A stretch of 64,000 nucleotides of DNA from Rachicladosporium sp. CCFEE 5018. Its lineage: Eukaryota > Ascomycota > Dothideomycetes > Cladosporiales > Cladosporiaceae. Shown here piece after piece: positions 27,616 to 39,747 of the stretch (the first letter of the stretch is position 1; each line of letters starts with the position of its first letter). The stretch covers positions 2,156,087 to 2,220,086 of the forward strand of contig KZ111141.1 in NCBI GenBank assembly GCA_002077045.2, read 5' to 3'. A program made the translations under genes and the position numbers. The notes under the pieces are model-generated. The model worked only from the letters and a program-made list of their open reading frames with translations, did no database searches and was not told where the DNA came from.

Positions 27616-27929
27616 GGATGCTTAGTAGCCTCGAGCGGGATATTGTCTTGCCATAGATGCGCCATTGCATGGCCACTGCCTAGCTCGCTGCGTGATGTCT
27701 TGCTGGTGTAGTGGTGCATGAGTTCCAGGTCCTGCAGCCAGTCGTCGGTGGTCGGTTGGGCACTTGGGCTGGCATAAGATATGGTACTCGGCGTAGGAGG
27801 AGCTAGACTGCATTGTTCTGACCGTCGTTGGCAGTTGCTGCAGCAGGGTACCCGTTCATCGCATTTGACCCGCCGGGCCTTGCATTGAGCGCAACCTAGC
27901 CGCGACTTTTTCGCGCCGAGCTGTGGCAT
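27616..27929 (-). CDS. Upc2-like Zn2Cys6 regulator, N-terminal fragment (copy C, cut by gap)
   Basis: The N-terminal 104 codons, including the whole zinc cluster, start at MPQLGAKK (27929) and run into the gap. The visible residues are the same as in copies A and B. Confidence 0.9.
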
Positions 27930-28515
27930 CGTTCGTCTCGGGAGGATGCCGATGTCAACAGTGGTACGATACGATGCACCACTGCATCGAGCGTTGGCGA
28001 TCTTTGACCAGCGAGAGATCAACCCAGATATGATCCATTGGAAGTCAGGTCTAGTGTGGCACATCGGCTTTTGTCCGCGATCATGCACAGCCGAACAAAG
28101 CCATCGGACTACGCGTCCTCCACGATAAGTTTGTGTGGACTTGCGCCGCCAGGATCAACGGCTTGTTGATGTACAGAGGGAGGCGACGTTGATGTTGGAA
28201 GGCAGTTGAAGAGTGGAAGCACTGTTCAGTGGCTGAGGAAAGTTTACGCGCGCCACTCGCTATCGTCTGGCAAGATTGAGTTCCTCAAATGTTGTCGTCG
28301 TCTTGACACTTGAGTGTGTCCTCTTCGGCGGGATAACTATTTCCGTTGTCGGTCCTTTCTATATCTACGAGTATATCGCATCGCAGTGCTATCGCCCAAA
28401 CACAGAATCGCCGATTCTTCTACCACGCTCGAACGCTCGCCCATAAACCCAGATCGAGAAGTTCACACAGCCTGACCACGTATGAGTCCACTCCCATCGT
28501 GTTCACGTGCTCGGC
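27930..28515. promoter_or_regulatory. upstream region of the regulator (copy C)
   Basis: Counterpart of 21930-22514, with a few substitutions and single-base indels. No gene is seen. Confidence 0.4.
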
Positions 28516-29526
28516 CTACACAACGCTCCTCTGCCCGACTTTCTCCAGCTTCCAAGCGTTAGTGAAAGCCCGTTGCTCTGTACCACTCCTCAGTAGCGCC
28601 GCGACTTCACTCGGATGTATCCAGTTCATGGTGATCATCGCCAACCACATGACCACTGCATCGAAAATGTACAGGAAGACCTCGTGCTGCGTGACATCTA
28701 TCAGTATTGACGGCCTCAAATCTTCTCTTCAAGCACTTACCTCCATAATATACCCAGCATAGCCTTCCGCGTACTCAACCACACGCACTATCGATCGCAT
28801 AAAAATCAGGATACTGACGATGTACAGTCCAATGAGGTGTTTCTTCCACGGCGTGCCCCTAGACTTCTCGGTTGGGTTCCGCCTATTCCGCACATGGAAG
28901 AGCGCCGCGGTGATCACAAAGAGTCCGAAGAAGAGAACCTGTACGACCAAGCCTCCGACGACAATGTTCGAGCCCATGTTGATAGATGAGCTGGTACCGC
29001 TGGAAAGTAGCCCGGCACCCGCAGACTGCATCAGGAAGGACAGTATATCGCCACCGACGAAGATCTTGGTGAGCCAGGTACGCCGGACAAAGAGTGCTCG
29101 ATCGCCATCACACATCAAGACGATGCGGCCAAGCTCCATGTAGATTGACGCGGCGAACAGCGCTGGTGCAACGAGGAGCAGCACTGACTGGATGATGAAG
29201 GGACCAAGCGTATAGGGACCTGGATTCTGTTGCGCGGAGAGGATGCGGCCAATGTAACCGATGGTCACGACTAGAAGCTCATGTCAGCTGTCTAGTCTGT
29301 GTCAAGCATTGCGTTCTAGCGAGTGCATAGACTTACAGATCCCGCCAATCAGGAATGGAATCATGAACCATGTCTTTGTCCTGATCATCTGAAAACAATG
29401 TAAAAGAGTGCTCAGGCCGAAAAGTACGGTGAATATGGCGGCTGCTGATAATGCTGGTTCGTAGTAGTAGTACTGGAAGTTTGCGAGTACATTATCGCTA
29501 TTCTGGTCTGCGCGCGAACCGAGCAT
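28516..29526 (-). CDS. RTA1-like seven-helix membrane protein (copy C)
   Basis: Exons 29337-29526, 28741-29270 and 28516-28686 (296 residues), nearly identical to copy A. The exon 1 donor is a perfect GTAAGT (29331-29336). A small deletion in copy A removes this donor and leaves GTATGC. The exon junction reads IGGIFVTIGYIG here and IGGLFETIGYIG in A. Family, topology and expected role are as for copy A. Confidence 0.9.
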
Positions 29527-30231
29527 GTTGTTGAGAGTGGACTTAGTCGCCTGGTGAGACTTCCACTACGATCGACGTACCACAAGGGCTCGCTCCTCGA
29601 TGAAGTGAAGCTGCTGCGAAGGAGTTGCAAACGTTTCCAATGCGCTCCTTGTAGGTTCGAGGACTGAGTGCTGTGATCGCAGAACAGGCGAGAGGGAGCT
29701 GATGGAAGACAGAAACAGCACACTTAGACAGTGTGAGGACACAGTGAAGTAAGAGAAGCAAAGTCTGGTACAGCTTCTTACCAAGAGTGAACGTGCAAGC
29801 ACTGCCATGGCTTATATATTATCATCCAGTGTCCGTCAACACACGCGCACCTCGCGTCTATTGCTGGGAGCTCGAGTTGTGGGTCGAAGATGGAAGGAGC
29901 AAAGGACCAGGGAGTAGCATAGCCGTCGCGCTAAGAGAGATGCCGTTGCGCTAGGAAGACAAAACGACATGATTGGCACGCTCTCGGTACGACGGGCGAG
30001 CCCGAACAATCGTTCACGAACGCCGAAGCGAAAGTCAGCGCAGGCATGAGTTGTAAAAGCAAAATTTAGCGCTCTCTGCTATGAAGACGCGTGTTCATGA
30101 TTGTGGCATTGCTGCTACAGCCTGGCGCTTTACACCACCTCCTGGGCAAGGCAGCAGCATTGGGGACAATACGTTGAATGTTCCTTCGCACTTATTCCGA
30201 GACTCGATACGAAAGATAGCACTTCCAAAGC
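29527..30231. promoter_or_regulatory. upstream region of RTA1 gene (copy C)
   Basis: Counterpart of 23520-24225, with the TATA-rich stretch near 29810. No gene is seen. Confidence 0.4.
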
Positions 30232-31820
30232 CTACTTGAAGGTAGTCTTCTTGCCAACGAACGTAATAGGGGCGCTCTTCTTCTCCTTCGCGAGCTTCGC
30301 AGCTTCCCAGCTGGGATGAAGAGGTCCATCATCGTCCTTGTGCTTCTTAGGCGGCGCAGCAGGACGATTCTCACCATATGCCTGAGGAAACGACCTCCCT
30401 CCAGCAGGCCTACCGACTGATGCTCCACCTCGCCCGCGACCTCTACTGTTGCCTCTTCCTCTCGCACTGTCAGTCGCACCCCGCTTCGGATTCCACCCTT
30501 TGTTGGGATCATTCTGCGACTTCACCACATGCTTCGCTCCAGCACCAAACTTCTGCTCCCAGATCTTCTGTCGTGCTCGTTGCCCTCGTCGGTTCTTCGG
30601 CGCGGGCTCGACATCAATGTCAGACTCGGGATCAGAGCCAGAACCGCTGATATAGCCCCCGAGACTCAGTGAAGGCACGAAACTCGAGGCTTTGGGTTTC
30701 GCGGCCACCTTGGCAGCCTTTCGCGGTTCGGGCGATGGTGAACGTGAGATTGACACTTCTGACAATGCCAGGTCTTTGCTGGGATCATAGTAACCCGGCG
30801 CTGAGTCTTCGTTCCGGGCAGCTTCGCCGTTGACCGCCATATCCGACTTGTCTTTATTACTTGATTGTCCGTGCTTCGTCCAGCGTTCGCGTATCTCCTC
30901 GTCGGCGAATACCGGGATGCCGTTGTCGTCCAAGTATTGATTGCTCACCCACTCCTCGTCCCCACTTAGGTATCCCTCAGAGAACGTTTCTGCGTCTTCA
31001 TCATCGAGGTTCCGGTTGCTCACCCAGGCGTTGCGATCCTCGTCATCGGAAGAAGCCAGACGGTCCTCGAAGCCGCCGAACTCATCGCCCGATGCCTCAT
31101 CTTCGTCCTGTAAGCTCGCGTGTTCAACGAGAGGCGCACCACGCCTCTCTATCGAACGCTCTGACTTCACGTCCTCAGGTCTCGCCTTCACCGGCGGCTG
31201 CTTCACGTCCTCTTCAAAATCTTTCGCCCTGGCTCTCTTCTTCTTCACTGTTGTGACGTTCTCTATCGGTATACTTGCAGCTCTCTGAACCTCCTGCAAA
31301 GCTTCCGGGAGCGCCTCTTGAACAGGGTTTGACTTGCACAGGCGTGCGACAACGTTGAGTGTGGCAGCATCGTGTGAAATTACGGGCAGACTTGCGATCT
31401 CTGAAGCTAGGACTGGGGAAGCAGCGGCCGACTTGATCTTGCCCAACGTTTTATACAAGTGATGCTTGCCGAGTGCGGTAGTGTCAAGCGTCTATCTTCC
31501 GTAGCATATACTCGTCAGTTCGTGATCTCCAACACTTCCACGCATTTCTGCCACAGGTAGTCACGCACCTTCAACGCCGCAATCTCAGACTCGATCCTCC
31601 GCTCACCGGTGACATCTTTCGCCGCCTTCACTGTCTTCTGCCGCCGACCTAGCTTCTGACGTTCGAAGCCTTTAGCAATCTTGAAGGCGTGTCCAAGTTT
31701 GACTGCACCTTGCGCAAGCTTATGCTGCACGCGCTGATGCTGTGCACCTTTTGGAACACTGTCGCTGTGAGATACAGCTTGCTGGTCACCGCCATCACCA
31801 TCGCGCTTGCGTTTGGGCAT
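30232..31820 (-). CDS. bud22: Bud22/SRFBP1-like ribosome-biogenesis protein (copy C)
   Basis: Exon 1 is 31569-31820, the intron 31492-31568, and exon 2 30232-31491 (503 residues). It is the same length as copy A. Most replacements fall in the disordered acidic middle; the helical N-terminus and the C-terminal signature are conserved, which suggests both copies are under protein-level constraint. Confidence 0.88.
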
Positions 31821-33217
31821 GATGGAGGAAGATCTTTGAGTCCACAAGCACGGCATGAAATTCATGGGCAGAATCGTACTGTATCTAGTTATGCAGACCG
31901 TCGGCGATCGGCCCGAGATGCCGATGATTTACAGCAAGGATGAAGACAACGTCGAACGAAAACGACATCATAGCAGATCGAGATAGACTCACGAGGGTGG
32001 GCGCATCGAAAGCGCGTGTTATATCTCGATCAATCTGTCGCACTGCCTCCCAGTAATGGTACAGTCTATGTCGGCGACAACGGTAAAGTAGGCGAGTTCT
32101 GGAGACTAGCACACATTACCAGCTTTGAACAGGTGTCGCTCGCCGTTATCTTTTCTTGCACCTTGAGCACGCAGCCGTGTATCGAGTACTGATCTATGCT
32201 TAAGTAGCGGCGCTTCTCATCCGTACATGTGCTGGAGCATGCCTGGGACCCAAGATGCCGCTCTCCGAACAGAGTGCTCTGGACTTGCGGTTGCGCAACA
32301 GACACCCATCGTTCAAGCTCTCGGGGCTGGCACGCAGAGACATGATGTCTCCACGTCTCGTAGTCTGTCTGAGAACATAACAGTACTGTGCTGGATGTCT
32401 AGTACAGCACACTGGATGTTTCGCACGCTATCCACCTTGTCTTGGCTGGGTGGACTCCATACCGGACACGCTCGGCTAGCACGCAGCGTGGTCGTCGAGA
32501 TACGCTGCACGGCAACGCAGAGTATGCGGAGCAACATTTTCACCGGATCCTCGTTTCTCTGGCATTGGCTTGATGGACGACGATTGTACCTTGTACTCGC
32601 GCAAGGATGGTGAGGACACGCATCTGCGGCCACGTTGTGCGCCCGATATGGACTTTGCAAAGATTGACTTTCGGTACTGGTCTTTAGCTTCGTCTCATAC
32701 AACTCTATTCCCGACCACCAGCCACAACACGATGAATTCTCCGCAACATGCACTCGCGATCGATGTAGTGACGAGAATTTCAGACAGGTCACACGCCGTG
32801 CGATCTGTCATCTGAAACGTTATCCGGACGCACACTGTCATTGTGCCATTCGATGTACCACGATTTGTACCACAAGCGCAACTCCAGATGCAGGTGGCCG
32901 TATATTCTCCGCGACGGTCGCAACGGAGCGCTCCACTAACGCCATCCCGCCACCGTGACAACGGCTGGTGGCAGGACTGCATCCACGCATCCACCATCGT
33001 CTCTGCACACGACCATATCCGACTGCCCCAAAGTCCCATCTGTGCTCACATACGGTGGCAGGGCTGGCATGGTGATTGCCACCGCATGATAGCAAGTTGG
33101 GTACGCTTGCGATCATGCATATAACACCGGCAAGGGCTTGCCTTTGCCTGTCCCGTACCTGCATATTCACATCGATCTGCTCAGGCAAGCCCCTGGTCTC
33201 TTCACATTCCTGTCATT
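31821..33217. promoter_or_regulatory. 1.4-kb spacer, Bud22-like gene / chitinase (copy C)
   Basis: A divergent promoter region. TATAA at 33120-33124 lies 98 nt upstream of the chitinase ATG. No supportable gene. Confidence 0.45.
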
Positions 33218-34840
33218 ATGTCTTCCTCATCTTCTATTTCACGCAATGTTGTCGCAGCTTTGGCACTTGTTACTCAAGCCACAGCCCGACTAGCTTTGGA
33301 CAGCTCTAGCAATGTAGCTGTCTACTGGGGACAGAACTCCATCAACCAGGCCAGTGGACCGAACGCACAACAACGGCTGGTGGACTACTGCGCCAACACG
33401 AACATCGATGTCATTCCTCTGGCATTCCTCTACGAAATGACAACCGGTACAGGTGGTGAACCCGTAATCAACTTCGCCAATCAGGCGAGTGACTGCCAGA
33501 TCTTCGCCGGTACCAACCTGTTGGACTGTCCAACCATCGGAGCCGACATCACCACCTGCCAGCAGCAGTATGGGAAGACGATACTGCTATCGATCGGTGG
33601 GGCGACCTATACCGAGGGCGGTTTCACCAGCTCTGCCCAGGCTGTCTCGATGGCAGATCATTTGTGGGAACTGTTTGGACCAGTCGCTGGAGGGACCCCT
33701 ACTACAACCTCTACGAGCTCAGAGAGCTCGTTATCGACGACGACGACGACAACATCATCGACATCATCCACCTCAAGCACAACCTCGGCGCTCAGCACAC
33801 CCACAAGCACTAGCAGCCCGTTCACAAGCTCTTCTGGATTTATCTCCTCAACATCGCGCAGCGGCAAGACAACGTCAGAGCCCTCGACATCGACCAGCCT
33901 ATCCACCTTGTTGCTCACCAGGACGGTTCCTGTGACAACTTTCAGCACAAGACTGACCACTCTCTTCTTCACGGCAACGCTCACATCCATTCCGAGCTCG
34001 ATCTTCGCAAGCCCGACCACGACAACAACGCCTTCGCCGCTGCTCAACGACACATTGACGCTGCCGTCATACGTCAACTCGACCTTCACAAACGCTACGA
34101 TTTCAAACACGACCATTACGAACTCAACGATCAACAACTCGATCATTACAAACTCCACCATCAACAACTCGGTGTTCATCAACTCCACGATCACGAACTC
34201 AATCTTCATCAACTCAACGATCATAAACCCTCAGATCTTGGACTCAACTCTCGCGAAACGCCAGTCCGCTGTTCTCAGACTCTTTGGCTCCGCAGCGATC
34301 GATGGCTTCGATCTAGACATCGAGACCGTAGCCACGAACATGGTCCCCTTTGCTCAGAGGCTGCGCGAACTGATGGACGCCGACACTTCGAAACAGCGCT
34401 ACCTCACCGCCGCGCCGCAATGCGTCTACCCCGACGTAGCCAACAGCGCCTTGCTCTCCAGTACCGTCCACCTTGACGCCATCTTCGTGCAATTCTACAA
34501 CAACCCCTGCGGCGTGCAAGCTTTCGTCCCTGGAGCAGCAACACAGGAAGCCTTCAACTTCGCCGCCTGGGACACGTGGGCGAAGACGGTGAGCGCCAAC
34601 CCGGCGATCAAGGTTCTTCTCGGCGTGCCGGGCGGACCTAGTGCCGCTGGCCTCGGCTACGTCGATGCTTCAACATTGGCTGGAATCATCAGCTACTGCA
34701 AGGGCTTCTCGAGCTTCGGCGGTGTGATGATGTGGGATGCGAGCCAGGCTCTCGCAAATGGCGGCTTCTTGGCTGATGTCAAGAGTGCACTCGTTGGAAG
34801 TGCCACCAAGATGATGATCAGGGGGATGAGCTGGCGATGA
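33218..34840 (+). CDS. GH18 class III chitinase with a large Ser/Thr/Asn-rich insert inside the barrel
   Basis: A 540-residue secreted enzyme (hydrophobic N-terminus, about residues 8-24) for chitin hydrolysis. Barrel landmarks are VAVYWGQN, KTILLSIGGATYTEGGF (substrate-binding SIGG), DGFDLDIE with catalytic E369, FVQFYNNPCGVQAF, and GVMMWDASQA. Normally WxLFGP is followed within about ten residues by a RPFGSAxxDGFD segment. Here about 190 residues intervene (about 160-352): first a Ser/Thr-rich mucin-like stretch, then about ten pentapeptides of TITNS/TINNS type with many N-glycosylation sequons, then KRQ. The insert is open throughout and ends in frame, so it is probably translated. The C-terminus lacks a clear GPI signal. 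Confidence 0.88.
   Translation: MSSSSSISRNVVAALALVTQATARLALDSSSNVAVYWGQNSINQASGPNAQQRLVDYCANTNIDVIPLAFLYEMTTGTGGEPVINFANQASDCQIFAGTNLLDCPTIGADITTCQQQYGKTILLSIGGATYTEGGFTSSAQAVSMADHLWELFGPVAGGTPTTTSTSSESSLSTTTTTTSSTSSTSSTTSALSTPTSTSSPFTSSSGFISSTSRSGKTTSEPSTSTSLSTLLLTRTVPVTTFSTRLTTLFFTATLTSIPSSIFASPTTTTTPSPLLNDTLTLPSYVNSTFTNATISNTTITNSTINNSIITNSTINNSVFINSTITNSIFINSTIINPQILDSTLAKRQSAVLRLFGSAAIDGFDLDIETVATNMVPFAQRLRELMDADTSKQRYLTAAPQCVYPDVANSALLSSTVHLDAIFVQFYNNPCGVQAFVPGAATQEAFNFAAWDTWAKTVSANPAIKVLLGVPGGPSAAGLGYVDASTLAGIISYCKGFSSFGGVMMWDASQALANGGFLADVKSALVGSATKMMIRGMSWR
34091..34250. repeat. 15-bp minisatellite within the chitinase insert
   Basis: Tandem 15-bp units (AACTCAACGATCAAC-like) encode pentapeptides of xxNST / xINNS type. 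It has the same unit length as the repeats in the pckA intron but a different sequence. Confidence 0.75.
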
Positions 34841-35102
34841 GCGGTATATATGACCATGCGACACGATGACGACGAACGACTATAGACGGCTGTAGGGACG
34901 GTGGAAGGGTTGGACGGCCAAGGATGGCCACTAAAATTGACGAACGACGCCGATATGACTATACAGTAGTATGCCAGTAGTATGGCCTAATATGTAGTAT
35001 GAACATAGATTTGCTACCCTGCACAGCTTGACTACTTGATATAAAACTTTATCTATGACATCTCAACCATCTCGTGCGTCGTGGAGCGCGATTCTGTTGA
35101 TC

Positions 35103-37380
35103 CTAGCCCTTCACCTCTTCCTCGAAGAACCTATACATTGGCTCCCTGGGCTCCACGTCTCCTCTCTTGACATACTTCGTCCAGTACCACGGCACCGAGT
35201 CAGTATAGTGCTTCGCATGCTGCCTATTGCCCACGCTGAAGACCGTGTCAAGCTCCTCGAGCGTAAGATTCTTAGTCTCGGGGAGCAGGAAGTAGGCGAA
35301 GACCCAGCCGAAGAGGTTCCAGGCTCCATACCAGGCGAAAGCCCCTGTAGGAGAGAAGGCCGCCACTAAGGCGGGCCATGTGAGGGAGAGGATGACTGTC
35401 ATTCGTGTTAGTGGGGTCCCAAGTGGCGAGGCAGATGACCGAAAGCTTACAGTTGAAGCCCCAAGTCGTGGCAGTGGCGAACGACATGCCAATATCGCGG
35501 ATGTATAGCGGAAAAGCTTCGGCAGAGTAGCTGCAGACAGTGTCAGTAGTGTCCCACTCTTAAGCGACGAGTACGAAGCTTACGTGAAGGGCACAGGGCC
35601 CATCCCCGGACTATATGCTGCCATGAAGACAAATATAGCGGCAGCGATTGAACCGAGCTTCGCTTGCGTGGGGTCGCCGTTGGCTTGATCTGGAGCGAGA
35701 AAGCTGAAGCCGCACCAGAAGAGGCAGACCGCCATCATTGGGAAAGTGGTTAGGAGGAGGTTCTGCATCGGCGTCAGTAAGATTGACCTGGAGCAGAGGG
35801 ACTCGTATGATAGTGTGACTTACACGCCGGCCAAATGTATCAATTGTGTAGATAGCCTGGCAGTGTGTCAGTACGGTGTAAAGATCCCAAGAAGACGTGG
35901 ACGCACAGGTATGGCGAATAGAAAGTTCACCACTCCCGTACCCAGACTGACAAGCAATGCCTGTGGTCTCTCGAAGCCGGCGTCCATAAAAATCTGCGTA
36001 CTATAATATGCGATGACTGGATACGGTATCAGGGATTGTTAAAGAGCAGAAGGTCTCATTGGGCTTACCATTGACGCCGCAAAATTGCTGCATGAACATG
36101 ACGAAGAAGGAGCTCTGCGCAGCTCGACGGTTCCGCTTCACGAGGAAGAACTCGCGCCAGAGCGACTTGCCACTTCGCTCGCTGGCTTCAATCTCAAGGA
36201 GCTTCCAGCTGTAGTAGATGTCTCGAGCAGCCTGGATGTCGTGATTACGAAGGCGCTTGGCAGCCTTCCACGCTCGGTCAAACTTGCCTTTCTCCATAAG
36301 CCTAGTAAGACGTCAGTGGCCATGTATGGATCGTCAATGAGGCGACGAAGCCGATCATACCATCGAGGAGACTCGGGGCAGAAGAAAACTTGCATGCATA
36401 CGAACAAGGGAGGGATTGATGTCGATCCTGAATCATGTCAGCATCTCGAAGTGACCTCTCGGTGGCATAATTCCGTATTGTGAGGCGCGCTCACCTAACA
36501 TCCACCTCCAAGGACTCGTGGGTCCTCCGACAATCGTCGTGTTCTGGAAGGCGACACTGACCACAAAGCCCAGCATGATCCCAAAAGCAGTCCACATTTG
36601 CCACATCATCGTCAACGCGCCTCGAATGTTCTTGGGTGCACACTCTGCTGCGTACACGGGCGTAGTGCTACTCTTGGCCCCGACAGCCAATCCCAATGCA
36701 AAGCGGGCAATGAGCAGGTTGTACCAGCTGTCGGCCGCTGCCATCCATATGCCAGTAATGAAGGACACAATGCAAGACACAAAGATCGTGCCACGTCTAC
36801 CGAAGAGCTTGTTCAGAGGCGCATTCGTCCAGCAACCGATGAGTACGGAGCAGAGATATGGAGCACCATTGAGTAAACCCTGCTGCCATACACCCGTTAT
36901 ATTGAACTCCTCGAAGTAGAAAGTCTGCGCGCCGTTCACGGCCGTCTGATCCATGCCTTGCACGATTGCTGAGCCGGCACACAGTGTGACCAGGAAGTAG
37001 AGCATAAACGGCTGGCTCCAACGATGAGTCTCTTCGTGGCGGATCCAGCCCTTCTCCTCTGCAGAGAGGATGTCGAGTCTGTCGTAGCCGTTGACTTGCT
37101 GCTGTACGCGTGCAAGCATGCCGCCTTTGCGGAAGATCTTGCGGGAGTCTCCCAGACCTCGCGAGTCGACGAAAGCGTCTACGTCGGCGAGTACTTCCGC
37201 ATCGCTCATTCCAATCAGCGGGTTTCGTAAGAGTGCTGCGACGCTCGCGCGGCGAGCAGGCTGGGAGGCTGATCTGGCGGCGTCGGTGCTGCTGTCATCT
37301 TTGATTGATGACCTGTGAGATGCGCCATCGTACTTCTCGTTGACAGGGACAGCTTCGCTGTCAACTTTCGGGAGTGGCAT
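35103..37380 (-). CDS. MFS sugar transporter (SP family)
   Basis: Eight exons placed from splice signals and frame: 36495-37380, 36361-36427, 36069-36301, 35907-36016, 35824-35856, 35584-35762, 35451-35530 and 35103-35395, giving 626 residues with introns of about 50-70 nt. Motifs that appear only after joining are CPESPRWLMEKGKFDRAW, QQFCGVNVIAYYSTQIF, DTFGRRNLLL, VPFTYSAEAFPLYIRD and PETKNLTLEELDTVF. All are hallmarks of the sugar porter family. The N-terminus has about 150 cytoplasmic residues before the first helix. The gene lies tail to tail with the chitinase. Substrate not predictable; hexose, polyol or disaccharide are all possible. Confidence 0.9.
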
Positions 37381-38353
37381 TGCTGCGCACGATTTGGGTA
37401 GAAAAAAAAGGACAGAACGGGCAAAGAAACATGAGACCACTTAGCTTGGGCAAGGCATAGCTATCTATTTCACCTTCATATGAAGTGCTTCCGCAAACTT
37501 CACCTTTGCAAGAATGCCATGCAATGGCACAGGCAGACGTCAGCCGACTCTTCACCCCAAGCAACCCCGTAACTCATGCCTCTGCAAAGACTTGAGTCCT
37601 TGGCAGAGGCGTTGTACTGCTGGCTCGCAGCAGAACGCTTAAGTCACTGAATACGGAAGGGACTGGACGTGGCAGGCCGCACAGCAAGGACTCGTGCCAT
37701 TGCTATCCCAATGGTGTTCCATGTCCGCTCGGCTGTGATGGATGCGTCGGTAAGAGTAGAGCACACGATCCCGATGAGTTTCGCACGAAAGCAGTGCCGC
37801 GTCGATGGTGGTCGCAAGTCCACCTCATCAAGTCCAAGAAAGTATCTGGAGCAAAGTGTATGAGGTCAAGGAAGTCAAGAGGCTCAGCACGTGGAGTTCA
37901 ACGGGTCAAACGGAGGCGCAGGAAGCTCGGCGGCGGGGCGGACTTGGCAGGGCTCTATGGCGTCGCGCTGCAGGCGTGACGTAGATGGGCTTCGCTGTTG
38001 GGCTTGCTCATGCAGCATCCCGAGAGGCAGGACTGAGATGTCGATGACGAGTATGCTGATGGCAGGCATAGGACATAAAGTATTCTGAAGGGACAGCTAG
38101 ACTTCACCGCCGAGGCAACTTCAGCAGCGTGACCGTCAGGTGTATCCATACTTTTGCCATACGTCCAGTACACACCCCTCAAGCTATCCGTACAGTCTAC
38201 AGTACGGTTACACTAGCCAGCCCAGTATCAAGCGAAGCTCCATCTCCACCTCTCGCGCAATGTGCCCGCCCTGAGCAACGTCGCAAGCAAACCTCTAATG
38301 CACACTCAAGCAAACGCCCCGCGCCATGCAGTACCCACTCCCCACTACGCATG
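37381..38353. promoter_or_regulatory. 1-kb intergenic region
   Basis: Upstream of the sugar transporter and downstream of the RGG-rich gene. No gene, tRNA-like element or repeat is seen. Confidence 0.4.
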
Positions 38354-39606
38354 CTACTCAGCAGCCGGAGTCGGCGCAGGCGCAGAGGCAGTCGCAGGCG
38401 TCGACGTAGATGTAGCAGGCGCTCCCTCAGCCCGTGCACCCCTACCCTCACCTCTCCCGCGTCCACCGCGTCCACATCTGAACTCGCCACCACGCTGACC
38501 TCCACGGCCACCGCGACCACCGCGCCCACCACGTCCACTCTCTGAATCACTACCTGTGGTAGCACCGCCGGCACTCTGATAGCCTCCCCTGCTCACTTCC
38601 GCGCCACCGCGTGCAGGTCCACCCTGACCGCCACGCCCAGAACCCCATTGTCCAGCACCTCCGAACCCGCCACGAGTGTGATTGGGCGCCCCGTGAGTGC
38701 GATACACAGCGAGACGCGCCTGGGCGAACTTCTTCTTGCCCTCCTCAGACACACCCTTGGCGAGAATCTCCTGCATGATCTCGGGGGTCTCGAAATGAGC
38801 TACGAAAGGCCCATTGCGGTGCTTGTCCATGGTTGTGACCTTGGTGGCGTCTTCGGGCGTGAATAGCGCGGATTTGACCTCGTCGGCCGTGGCATTTGGG
38901 TTATTGACATTGCTGATGAAAATGGCCTTCGAGGGCTCCTGGGGTCTAGGCGCGGGCTTGTTCGAGTCCGAAGCATTGCCGTTGGTCTGAGGAGCGTCCT
39001 TAGCTTGCGGGGTGGTATCTTTCGTTGGCAGATTGACGGCCGGTGCGGTGTTGCCATTGGGCGTCAGAGCTGGAACAGACGCAGGAGCAGGTGTGGATGG
39101 CTTCTGTGCGGGTGCGGGCGTAGTCGACGTCGGCTGCTGCTGAGGCGTAGGCTTCGGCTGCGCCGCTTGCTGCAGCTGCTGTGCCGCCATCGGCTGCTGT
39201 CCGCGCTGTTGGGGCGGCGGCTGATTAATGGGCGGTTGAGCAATCTGCTGTTGCTGGTTGCGATTGAACTGCTGACCCATGTGCGCTGGTTGCTGCGGAT
39301 GCGGCAAATTGCCACCAGTCGGCTGCATGGATGCGTTGCTGGATCCCGAGGGAACGGCCTGAGGCCTTTGCTGGGTCTTGCCGCCGCGATGCGAGAAGTT
39401 GAAGCCTTGTGCGCGCATCTCCGTTCCGATGCGACCCTGATCGATGTCGAGCACAAGCCAGCCGAACGCCGCGTCCGCAAGGTTGAAGTTCCACATGTTC
39501 TTGAATGCGCTCTCATCGACCTGACCGTTCTGTGGCCCACCGCCAAAGGGGTTGCCACCTCCAGCCTGATGCGGCATCTTGCCCACGAGCTCGATCGCCA
39601 TCTGCA
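38354..39606 (-). CDS. RGG-rich, Q/P-rich probable RNA-binding protein (N-terminus lost in gap)
   Basis: 417 codons are visible from the gap edge to the TAG at 38354. In order they show a conserved-looking globular start (FKNMWNFNLADAAFGWLVLD), a long Gln/Pro/Ala low-complexity region, an RRM-like segment (KAIFISNVNNPNATADEVKS ... NGPFVAHFETPE), and an Arg/Gly region with many RGG boxes ending in a Ser/Thr/Pro/Ala tail. The composition suits an RNA-binding or condensate-forming protein. The start codon and first exon(s) lie in or beyond the 100-N gap. Apparent continuation past the gap is antisense to the next gene and should be ignored. No specific family named. Confidence 0.7.
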
Positions 39607-39706
39607 NNNNNNNNNNNNNNNNNNNNNNNNNNNNNNNNNNNNNNNNNNNNNNNNNNNNNNNNNNNNNNNNNNNNNNNNNNNNNNNNNNNNNNNNNNNNNN
39701 NNNNNN
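39607..39706. other. assembly gap (100 N)
   Basis: Exactly 100 N between the RGG-rich gene and the divergent coiled-coil gene. It hides the 5' end of the former and probably a shared promoter. Confidence 0.99.
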
Positions 39707-39747
39707 CTTCCACCTACGTATCTTTTCGCCTGCCTGGCATACAAACC

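Larger units (their letters stand above)
27616..33524. repeat. segmental duplication block C
   Basis: Same order and orientation as 21621-27515, roughly 97-99% identical, with small indels. Its first 300 nt, by eye, are identical to the last 300 nt of the window in block B, whereas A differs there. Confidence 0.93.

Noticed and set aside
33658..34224. 188-codon minus-strand ORF opposite the chitinase insert
   Set aside because: It mirrors the low-complexity Ser/Thr/Asn repeats and contains only V/E/I/L runs.
38197..38574. Leu/Arg-rich ORF near the end of the RGG gene
   Set aside because: It is a shadow frame of the Arg/Gly repeat region.
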